DNA of 5,271 nt from contig JAIFKN010000059.1 in NCBI GenBank assembly GCA_020049615.1, positions 1-5,271 of the forward strand, given 5' to 3'. Position numbers and translations under genes: made by a program. Positions 1 to 5,160 of the stretch are shown in pieces; the first letter of the stretch is position 1; the number at the start of each line of letters is the position of its first letter. The notes beneath the pieces are model-generated. The model was not told the origin of the DNA. It searched no databases and saw only the letters and a list, made by a program, of their open reading frames with translations. The stretch is from a bacterium. GTDB lineage: Bacteria > Planctomycetota > UBA11346.

Positions 1-1302
1 GCGATGGGCGAGGTCTACCTGGCCAGCGACGTGGTCACGGGTCGCGCCATCGCGATCAAGGTGATGAGCGCCAAGCTGGTCGGCAACGTGCGGGCCGAGA
101 CCCGCTTCCGGCGCGAGATCGCCGCCATGGGGCAACTCCGTCATGCGGGCATCCCCGCCTTTGCTGGCTATGGGGAGATCCCCGGCGGGCGTCCGTATCT
201 GGCGATGGAATTCGTCGCCGGACATTCGCTCGACGCCTTCGTGCCCGAGGGTCGACCGCTGTCCGAGGATCTGGCGCTGTGGGTGGTCGCGCAGGTCGCC
301 GAGATCATTGGCTTCTGCAACCGCGAATCAGGCATGATCCATCGCGATCTCAAGCCGAGCAACGTCATGGTCGATCTCGGCGGCCTGCCGGGTCTGTGCG
401 AGCAGTCGAAGCTGCGCATCATCGACTTCGGTCTGGCCACCTACATCGATTTCGGCGACTGGGACGACTTCAGCCCGCGCGACTACCAGCGTGCCTCGGG
501 CGGGACCATGAGCGGCGAGGTCATGGGCACGCCGTACTACATGAGTCCGGAGCAGATCCGCGGCGAGCCCCTGACCTTCCACAGCGACATCTACGCCCTC
601 GGCGCCATCCTCTGCCATCTGCTGACCGGGCATCCGCCCTATGCCGGCTCCAGCGCCGGTGTGGTCATGGCGGCGCATCTCGATGCGCCGGTCCCCGATC
701 CCCGCCGCAGCGCGGCGGTGCGGCCGGCGACCGTGGCGGTGGTGCAGCGGGCCATGGCCAAGTCGGTGTCGGCCCGATTCCGCTCCTACCAGCAGTTCCT
801 CGCCAGCCTGCAGGCTGCCCGCTTCGCCTCTGGACAGGCGACCAAGCGCGTCAGCCGCAGCTTCAGTCCGGCCTCCGACGGCCGCCAGCAGCCGAGCACC
901 AGCGGTACCGAGGCGATGCGCGAACGTCCGGCGAGCGCGACGTGGAAGCGTCCGGACGAGCCGGCCCAGCCGCCGCCACCGGGTTCCTCCGGGACCACCG
1001 GCTGGCGCCGGCCGGCCGCAGCGGCACCGGACGGGGCGGCGACGCCAGCCACGACCTCCTGGAAGCGTCCGATCCGCACGCCTCCGCCCGAGTCGCCGGC
1101 GCTCGAATCCGGCACCAGGCCGTGGATGCACCAATCCGTGCAGGCGCCTCCGCCCAAGCCGGAGCAGAGCATCTCGGATGAGTTCCCGACCACGCCTGCC
1201 GTGCAGCCGCGGCAGGACGGTGCCGAGCCTCCCAGCTCGTCGCGCTGGCGCCGGCCGATCCGCACTCCGCCGCCCGACGTGGCACCTCCTTCCCAGCCAT
1301 GA
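1..1302 (+). CDS. Ser/Thr protein kinase (Hanks type), 5' end cut by window, with Pro-rich W[K/R]RP tail
   Basis: Transfers phosphate from ATP to Ser/Thr of target proteins; probably cytoplasmic, since no membrane segment is visible. The reading frame is open at base 1 and the first residues (A-MGEVYLA) are the end of the glycine-rich loop, so the true start lies upstream. Counting from the Met at base 4: AIK lysine K19, alpha-C glutamate E38, HRDLKPSN at 113-120, DFG at 141-143, GTPYYMSPE at 175-183, and the DIYALG aspartate D195. All catalytic residues are present, so it should be active. The kinase fold ends near residue 270. Residues ~280-432 are Pro/Ser/Ala-rich with repeated W[K/R]RP motifs. 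Oddities are a long HRD-DFG interval, a long acidic activation segment, and a second IDFG at 148-151. The gene overlaps the DUF4202 gene by 4 bases and is probably co-transcribed with it. Substrate unknown. Confidence 0.95.
   Translation, partial: AMGEVYLASDVVTGRAIAIKVMSAKLVGNVRAETRFRREIAAMGQLRHAGIPAFAGYGEIPGGRPYLAMEFVAGHSLDAFVPEGRPLSEDLALWVVAQVAEIIGFCNRESGMIHRDLKPSNVMVDLGGLPGLCEQSKLRIIDFGLATYIDFGDWDDFSPRDYQRASGGTMSGEVMGTPYYMSPEQIRGEPLTFHSDIYALGAILCHLLTGHPPYAGSSAGVVMAAHLDAPVPDPRRSAAVRPATVAVVQRAMAKSVSARFRSYQQFLASLQAARFASGQATKRVSRSFSPASDGRQQPSTSGTEAMRERPASATWKRPDEPAQPPPPGSSGTTGWRRPAAAAPDGAATPATTSWKRPIRTPPPESPALESGTRPWMHQSVQAPPPKPEQSISDEFPTTPAVQPRQDGAEPPSSSRWRRPIRTPPPDVAPPSQP
943..1275 (+). repeat. 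Degenerate ~20-residue repeat array encoding W[K/R]RP motifs in the kinase tail
   Basis: Within the Pro-rich tail, W[K/R]RP occurs at kinase residues 314 (WKRP), 334 (WRRP), 353 (WKRP) and 415 (WRRP). An isolated Trp sits at 374 and a Phe-Pro at 394, so aromatic residues recur every 19-21 residues. The last part of the unit, IRTPPP, follows W353 and W415. At DNA level tggaagcgtccg is identical at 943-954 and 1060-1071, and tggcgccggccg is identical at 1003-1014 and 1246-1257. The two versions alternate, which suggests duplication of short blocks followed by decay. The likely role is a multivalent docking tail; this is inference. Confidence 0.75.
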
Positions 1303-1880
1303 CCGATGCCGTCCACGCCGCCCGTGAGGCCATCGACGCCGCCCACGCCACCGATCCGGAGCGGTCGGATGGTCGGCCAGCCGAACTGGCGTATGCCGAT
1401 GCGGTCGAGGCCTGGCTTCTGCGCCTGGAACCGCAGGCCGATCCGATCCTTCGTCTCGCGGCGCGCGCGCAGCATCTGCAGCGCTGGACCCTGCCGCGCA
1501 GCGACTATCCGCTGGACCGCGCCGGCTACCACCGGTGGCGCACCGAGCAGTATCGCCGCCAGGGCGCCCTGGCCCACCGCCTCTGCGTCGAAGCCGGCGT
1601 GGCGGAGGCAGAAGCCCGGCGGGTCGAGGCGCTGGTCGCCAAGAAGCGCCTGGGCGAGTCCGATGGACAGGCTCTTGAGGATGCGACCTGCCTGGTCTTC
1701 CTGAGCAGCGAACTGGCGGGCTTCGCGGCCGGGCACGCCGACTACCCGCGGGAGAAGTACATCGACATCCTGCGCAAGACCATGCGCAAGATGAGTCCGG
1801 CCGGCATCCGCACGGCCCTGACTCTGCAACTGCCCGAACCGTTCGCCGGACTGGTGCAGGCGGCGGCGGGATCGGCTTGA
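1299..1880 (+). CDS. DUF4202 family protein
   Basis: A 193-residue protein that matches the DUF4202 family over nearly its whole length; I recognise it from its conserved blocks. These are an N-terminal IDAAHATDP-like segment (12-20), RAQHLQRW (56-63), LPRSDYPLDRAGYHRWR (65-81), LEDATCLVFL (126-135) and ILRKTMRKMSPAG (157-168). The biochemical function of the family is not known to me. The invariant His, Arg, Trp and Glu-Asp positions look like an active or ligand site within an all-helical fold. No signal peptide or membrane segment is seen, so it is probably cytoplasmic. The ATG overlaps the stop of the upstream kinase gene (ATGA) and no Shine-Dalgarno precedes it, so translation probably depends on re-initiation after the kinase. 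It is therefore a candidate partner or substrate of that kinase, by context only. Confidence 0.9.
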   Translation: MTDAVHAAREAIDAAHATDPERSDGRPAELAYADAVEAWLLRLEPQADPILRLAARAQHLQRWTLPRSDYPLDRAGYHRWRTEQYRRQGALAHRLCVEAGVAEAEARRVEALVAKKRLGESDGQALEDATCLVFLSSELAGFAAGHADYPREKYIDILRKTMRKMSPAGIRTALTLQLPEPFAGLVQAAAGSA

Positions 1881-1881
1881 A

Positions 1882-3396
1882 TCAGCTGGCGAGCAGGAAG
1901 TAGAGGATGATGCCGACCACGGCGAAGCCGAGCACGACCCACGGCAGTACGCCGATGCCGAGCTTGGTCTGGGGATCCTCGTCGAAGACCTTGCTGCGTT
2001 CGATGCGGTTCGAGGTCGGCGGCTTGCTCGGGGCGATGGGGCCGGTCGGCGGCTTCTCGCCTGGCCGCTGGATGCGGTCTGTGGCGATCCTGGCCAGGGC
2101 GCCGGTGCCCGGATTCGCCGCCGGCGCCGCATGCGTGCTTCGGCCCGTTCCCGGCTTGTCCGCCTGGACGTCAGCCGCGGGTTGACGGCCACCGGATTCC
2201 TCGCCCTTGGCGACCCGGTCGGATCCCGGCTTCTTGGCCTGGGGCTTGTTGAGGACCAGGGGCTTGCGCAGGAGGCGGAGGGTTCCGCCGCTCTTCTGGC
2301 CGCACTCGACCAGGGCGGCTTCGATCGCCTTGACCATGCCCTCGAAGGAGAGGAAGCGGTTCTTCACGTCCTTGGCCATCGAGGTCAGGACCAGTTCGCG
2401 CGTCGCCTTGCTCAGCGATGGCACGCGGTCGCCGGGATCGGGCACCGGTTCGGTGAGGTGGGCGCTCATGATCGAGCCGGGACTGGTGCCGGTGAACGGG
2501 GTGAAGCCGGTCAGCAGGTGGTAGAGGGTGGCACCGAGACCGTAGACATCGCTACGGCAGTCGAGCTTGTCCCCGCGCACCTGCTCCGGGCTCATGTACA
2601 GCGGCGTGCCGATGGTCATGCCGGTCTGGGTCAGGCGGTCGTCCTTGTCCTCTCCCTTGACCAGGCCGAAGTCGATGAGCTTGGCCTGGTCGTCGGCCGG
2701 GAATAGGTCGCCGCCACCCGCGCGGTTCCGGATGACCAGGATGTTCTCGGGCTTGAGGTCGCGATGCACCAGGTGCGCGGTGTTCCACACGTGACCGAGG
2801 CCTTCGGCGACCTGCTTGCAGATGCGCAGGGCGTAGGCTTCGGGCAGGACGCGGTAGTCCTTGAGCAGGTTCATCAGACTCGGGCCGTCGATGAACTCCA
2901 TCGCCAGCCAGCAGTGGCCCTTGTTCTCGCCGCTCTCGATGATTTCGGCGATGTTCACGTGCTTGACCGTGCCAAGCGCCTTGGCCTCGCGATGGAAGCG
3001 GCCGATGAAGTCCTTGTCGTCTTCGAGACGCGCGTTCATCGTCTTGAGCGCGACCATGCGACTGCTGGCGAGGTGTTCGGCGAGGAATACCGTGCCCATG
3101 CCGCCGCTGCCCAGTTTGCGGGTCAGGCGGTAGGCGGGGAAGTTGACCTGGTTCTTCAGCACCTCCTCGAGTTCCGAGGCCTGATCGCGGGTGATGACCT
3201 GGTGGTCGACGAGGAAGCGTCCGACGCCGACGTGGTCGTGTCCTCCGGCCAGGGCCTTGGCCACCGCATGGTCGACCTGGTGCTGGGCGGCCCAGCCGTT
3301 GGCGATGATGACCTGGGCGGCCGTCGACAGGCGCTGTCCCATCGACTCGCGGCTGCTGGAGCCTCCTGCGACACTCTGCTGGACGGACGATGCCAT
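1882..3396 (-). CDS. Ser/Thr protein kinase with N-terminal helical domain and C-terminal membrane anchor
   Basis: A 504-residue Hanks-type kinase. Residues ~20-85 form a helical region with VIIANGW..QHQVDHAV and VGRFLVDHQVITRDQASEL, resembling the paired-helix domains at the N-terminus of type II/IV secretion ATPases (MshEN-like; inference). The kinase domain spans ~89-350: GSGGMG 96-101, ALK lysine K118, alpha-C E137, HRDLKPEN 211-218, DFG 242-244, GTPLYMSPE 263-271 and D283. All catalytic residues are present. A basic, Pro-rich linker (~350-476) leads to one hydrophobic helix (~481-502) only two residues from the end, so the kinase should face the cytoplasm as a tail-anchored protein with no outside sensor. 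ATG 3396 gives the longest form with an ATG; Met19 (3342) is an alternative and neither has a convincing Shine-Dalgarno. The frame stays open far upstream across the rpoN antisense, but that is a codon-bias artefact. The gene is divergent from rpoN and convergent with DUF4202. Confidence 0.93.
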   Translation of the reverse strand: MASSVQQSVAGGSSSRESMGQRLSTAAQVIIANGWAAQHQVDHAVAKALAGGHDHVGVGRFLVDHQVITRDQASELEEVLKNQVNFPAYRLTRKLGSGGMGTVFLAEHLASSRMVALKTMNARLEDDKDFIGRFHREAKALGTVKHVNIAEIIESGENKGHCWLAMEFIDGPSLMNLLKDYRVLPEAYALRICKQVAEGLGHVWNTAHLVHRDLKPENILVIRNRAGGGDLFPADDQAKLIDFGLVKGEDKDDRLTQTGMTIGTPLYMSPEQVRGDKLDCRSDVYGLGATLYHLLTGFTPFTGTSPGSIMSAHLTEPVPDPGDRVPSLSKATRELVLTSMAKDVKNRFLSFEGMVKAIEAALVECGQKSGGTLRLLRKPLVLNKPQAKKPGSDRVAKGEESGGRQPAADVQADKPGTGRSTHAAPAANPGTGALARIATDRIQRPGEKPPTGPIAPSKPPTSNRIERSKVFDEDPQTKLGIGVLPWVVLGFAVVGIILYFLLAS

Positions 3397-3408
3397 GCGG
3401 TTGCATGC

Positions 3409-3437
3409 ACCATCGGCCCCCGGCGGGTCCTTGGCAA
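3409..3437 (-). promoter_or_regulatory. Weak sigma-70-like promoter candidate for the tail-anchored kinase
   Basis: On the minus strand TTGCCA (3437-3432) and GATGGT (3414-3409) are separated by 17 bases. The -35 hexamer is close to consensus but the -10 is poor. It would leave only a few bases of leader before the ATG at 3396. It is listed because nothing better is visible upstream of this gene. Confidence 0.15.
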
Positions 3438-3440
3438 GAG

Positions 3441-3448
3441 GGAGGAGG
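3441..3448 (+). promoter_or_regulatory. Strong Shine-Dalgarno sequence of the leader ORF
   Basis: GGAGGAGG lies 4 bases before the ATG at 3453 (7 bases if GGAGG at 3441-3445 pairs). It is the best ribosome binding site seen in the window. It is 17 bases from the next downstream ATG (3466) and far from the rpoN ATG (3541), so it fits only the 24-codon ORF. Confidence 0.5.
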
Positions 3449-3452
3449 AACG

Positions 3453-3527
3453 ATGATCGGCTCGTATGCCGGGCTGCTACGGGTGCCGCACTTGCGCCTC
3501 GGCAGACATTGGCGTACCATTTGCTAG
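3453..3527 (+). CDS. Possible 24-residue leader peptide upstream of rpoN
   Basis: A short ORF begins ATG ATC GGC TCG at 3453 and stops with TAG at 3525-3527, 13 bases before the rpoN ATG. The peptide starts MIGSYAGLL and is basic (four Arg, two His), ending WRTIC. I do not recognise it. It is supported only by the strong Shine-Dalgarno at 3441-3448 and its position between two divergent genes. Possible roles are a translated leader affecting rpoN expression, a small basic protein, or chance. No run of one amino acid typical of attenuators is visible. A sigma-54-like promoter overlaps its last codons, so a transcript started there would lack it. Confidence 0.35.
   Translation: MIGSYAGLLRVPHLRLGRHWRTIC
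3492..3520 (+). promoter_or_regulatory. Sigma-70-like promoter candidate for rpoN
   Basis: TTGCGC (3492-3497) and TACCAT (3515-3520) are separated by 17 bases. Matches to TTGACA and TATAAT are partial. It overlaps the sigma-54-like element at 3509-3526, so only one may be real, or they may compete. Confidence 0.2.
3509..3526 (+). promoter_or_regulatory. Sigma-54 (-24/-12) promoter candidate in front of rpoN
   Basis: The sequence TTGGCGTACCATTTGCTA has GG at 3511-3512 and GC at 3523-3524 with exactly 10 bases between, matching the invariant spacing of sigma-54 promoters. The flanks fit the consensus TGGCAcg-N4-TTGCw well (TGGC...TTGCT). The predicted start is near 3536, about five bases before the rpoN ATG, which would give an almost leaderless message. 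That short leader is the main reason for caution. Confidence 0.45.
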
Positions 3528-3540
3528 ACGCACGAACGAC

Positions 3541-4947
3541 ATGTCCCTCCACCTCCGCCAGAACCTCAACGTACGGATGGAGCAGCGGCTCAAGCTGACG
3601 CCGCAGATGATCCAGTCGATCGAGATCCTCCTGCTGCCGCAGATGGCGCTGGAAGAGCGGATCATGCACGAGGTCGAGTCCAATCCCGCCCTCGAGATCG
3701 CCGATGAGTCCGGCGACGGCATCGAGTCGGCAGCCGAGGCGAGCGGCGAGATCGCCCAGCTCGATCCCTCCGGCCAGTTGTCGCGCGACGACCGCGAATG
3801 GCTGCTCAAGCGCAAGAACAGCCATCAGGACGAGGACGCCCCGGACAAGATGGAGGCGTTGGCCGCCGCACCCGAGCGCGAGGCCTCGCTGGCAGACCAC
3901 CTGCTCGAGCAGTTGCGCTTCACCGAGATGCCGCCCGGGGTCAAGGCGGCGCTGCCTGAGATATGCTGGGCCCTCGACATACGCGGCTACCTCTCGGGCG
4001 ATCTGCACGAACTCTTCCCCGAGGAGAAGCTCGATGACGCCGAACATGCCCTTGAGCTGGTGCGCGGCTGCGATCCGGCCGGGATCGGCGCGCGCGACCT
4101 GAAGGACTGCCTCGCCCTGCAGTTGATGCGGCAACCTGGCGACAACGGCTTCGAACTGCTGCTGGTGCGCGAACACCTCGACGACGTGCTCAAGAACCGC
4201 CTGCCGGTGATCGCCCAGAAGACCGGGGCCGAGATCGAGCGCATCAAGGAGGGGGTCGAGGTCATCAGCAAGCTCGACCCCAAGCCTGGCCTGCCCTTCG
4301 CCCGCGCCGCCAACTCCTACGTCGTACCCGACGTCGTGCTGGAACGCGACGAGCGCGACGAGTGGGTCATCTCGATCCCCGACAACCGCATCCCCAAGAT
4401 CCGCCTGTCGGACGCCTACACCCAACTCTACGAGTCCGGCGAGACCGAGGCGCGCGACAAGGCCTATCTCAAGGAGAAGCTCGGCGCGGCCCGCTTCCTC
4501 ATCGACGCCATCGCCCAGCGCCGGCGCACGCTGCTGAAGATCGTCACCGAGATCATCAAGCACCAGAGCGCCTTCCTCGACCATGGCGTCGAGCAGTTGC
4601 GTCCGCTGATGCGCCAGGACATCGCCGACAAGATCGGCATGCATGTCGCGACCGTGTCGCGCGCGGTGAAGGACAAGTACATCCAGACCCCGGTCGGCGT
4701 GCTGCCGCTGGCGACCTTCTTCAGCGGCGGCATCGCCACCCAGGACGGCAGCGAGGCGGAGAGCTCGCGCTCGGTGAAGCTGCGCATCCACAAGCTGATC
4801 GACACCGAGGACAAGAAGAACCCGCTCTCCGACCAGGAGATCGCCGACATCCTGGCCAAGGACGGGCTCGACATCAGCCGGCGCACGGTGACCAAGTATC
4901 GCATCGCCGACGGCATACCGAGCACCCGGCAACGCAGGAGCTTTTAG
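3541..4947 (+). CDS. rpoN: RNA polymerase sigma-54 factor RpoN
   Basis: A sigma-54 subunit of RNA polymerase, which binds -24/-12 promoters and needs an ATP-driven enhancer-binding protein to open DNA. Length is 468 residues, normal for the family. Region I (~1-56) has the usual Gln/Leu-rich pattern with RLKLTPQMIQSIEILLLP and ESNPALE. An acidic region II follows (~57-115). The core-binding region contains LDIRGYLSG, CDPAGIGARDLKDCLALQL and LDPKPGLPF. The C-terminal part has YLKEKLGAARFLIDAI (309 on), a helix-turn-helix (~360-377, DIADKIGMHVATVSRAV), the VGVLPLATFFSGG segment and the RpoN box SRRTVTKYR (446-454). ATG 3541 is chosen because the protein then begins as other RpoN proteins do; ATG 3466 would add 25 residues unlike the family. 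No Shine-Dalgarno precedes 3541. The gene is divergent from a kinase and is followed by hairpins. Confidence 0.97.
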   Translation: MSLHLRQNLNVRMEQRLKLTPQMIQSIEILLLPQMALEERIMHEVESNPALEIADESGDGIESAAEASGEIAQLDPSGQLSRDDREWLLKRKNSHQDEDAPDKMEALAAAPEREASLADHLLEQLRFTEMPPGVKAALPEICWALDIRGYLSGDLHELFPEEKLDDAEHALELVRGCDPAGIGARDLKDCLALQLMRQPGDNGFELLLVREHLDDVLKNRLPVIAQKTGAEIERIKEGVEVISKLDPKPGLPFARAANSYVVPDVVLERDERDEWVISIPDNRIPKIRLSDAYTQLYESGETEARDKAYLKEKLGAARFLIDAIAQRRRTLLKIVTEIIKHQSAFLDHGVEQLRPLMRQDIADKIGMHVATVSRAVKDKYIQTPVGVLPLATFFSGGIATQDGSEAESSRSVKLRIHKLIDTEDKKNPLSDQEIADILAKDGLDISRRTVTKYRIADGIPSTRQRRSF

Positions 4948-4950
4948 CTC

Positions 4951-4987
4951 GGGGGCTTCGCCCCCGCGGCCCTGCGGGCCTGCCCCC
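4951..4987 (+). terminator. Tandem GC-rich hairpins after rpoN, possible terminator
   Basis: Three bases after the rpoN stop, GGGGGC-TTC-GCCCCC (4951-4965) forms a perfect 6-bp stem. It is followed by GGCCC-TGC-GGGCC (4968-4980), a perfect 5-bp stem. A second GCCCCC at 4982-4987 can also pair with 4951-4956, enclosing the second hairpin. No T-run follows, so intrinsic termination is not assured; a role in 3'-end stability is as likely. Confidence 0.45.
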
Positions 4988-5005
4988 TCGGCCTTTGTCG
5001 GACTT

Positions 5006-5033
5006 CGATTTCGTCGCATGCGCTCCGAAATCG
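5006..5033. repeat. Inverted repeat, 8-bp perfect arms
   Basis: CGATTTCG (5006-5013) and CGAAATCG (5026-5033) are exact inverted copies around a 12-base loop that itself contains the palindrome CGCATGCG (5015-5022). The next inverted repeat begins at the following base. It could be part of a structured 3' end of the rpoN message or of a dispersed intergenic repeat. Confidence 0.5.
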
Positions 5034-5067
5034 TGGGCGGATGGGCTCCGCCCATTGTATCCGCCCA
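5034..5067. repeat. Inverted repeat with alternative pairings
   Basis: TGGGCGGAT (5034-5042) pairs perfectly with ATCCGCCCA (5059-5067). Its first seven bases can instead pair with CCGCCCA at 5048-5054. A third fold, ATGGGC-TCC-GCCCAT (5041-5055), is also perfect. The three cannot all form at once. From 5068 to 5160 I see only a weaker repeat (CGCCCGG 5079-5085 with CCGGGCG 5109-5115) and no convincing promoter. Confidence 0.5.
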
Positions 5068-5160
5068 CCAGCCCTCGGCGCCCGGGTCATTCCAGGAAGT
5101 GCATGGCGCCGGGCGGGAGCCGATTTGCATGGCTTGTCAGCGGACTATCCTTCGCTGCAG

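Noticed and set aside
279..1181. 300-codon plus-strand frame inside kinase 1
   Set aside because: Arg/Gly/Ala/His-rich translation of another frame of the kinase; no family features.
786..2192. 468-codon minus-strand open frame opposite the kinase 1 tail and DUF4202
   Set aside because: Low-complexity Arg/Gly/Ala-rich product with no motifs, antisense to well-supported genes.
2131..3456. Plus-strand open frames opposite kinase 2 (2131-2706 and 2764-3456)
   Set aside because: They are antisense shadows of the kinase coding frame; the products read as reversed codon bias with no recognisable domain.
3497..3524. Sigma-54 site on the minus strand driving kinase 2
   Set aside because: The minus strand has TGGTACG but the spacing to the next GC is 12, not 10, so the required GG-N10-GC is missing.
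3466..3540. Upstream ATG at 3466 as the rpoN start
   Set aside because: It would add 25 residues unlike RpoN N-termini, and the Shine-Dalgarno at 3441-3448 is too far from it; the family start pattern fits ATG 3541.
4874..5068. Minus-strand 64-codon frame across the rpoN end and hairpins
   Set aside because: Its sequence is composed largely of hairpin arms and rpoN antisense; no ribosome site or motif supports it.
3397..5130. Very long minus-strand open frame continuing upstream of kinase 2 across rpoN
   Set aside because: It is antisense to a clear rpoN gene, its product is Leu/Val/Gly/Ala/Asp-rich with no domain, and it arises from high-GC codon bias. The kinase starts at 3396 or 3342.
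4948..5160. tRNA, CRISPR array or attachment site in the hairpin region
   Set aside because: The stems do not form a cloverleaf with tRNA conserved positions, there are no regularly spaced direct repeats, and no integrase or target duplication is seen.
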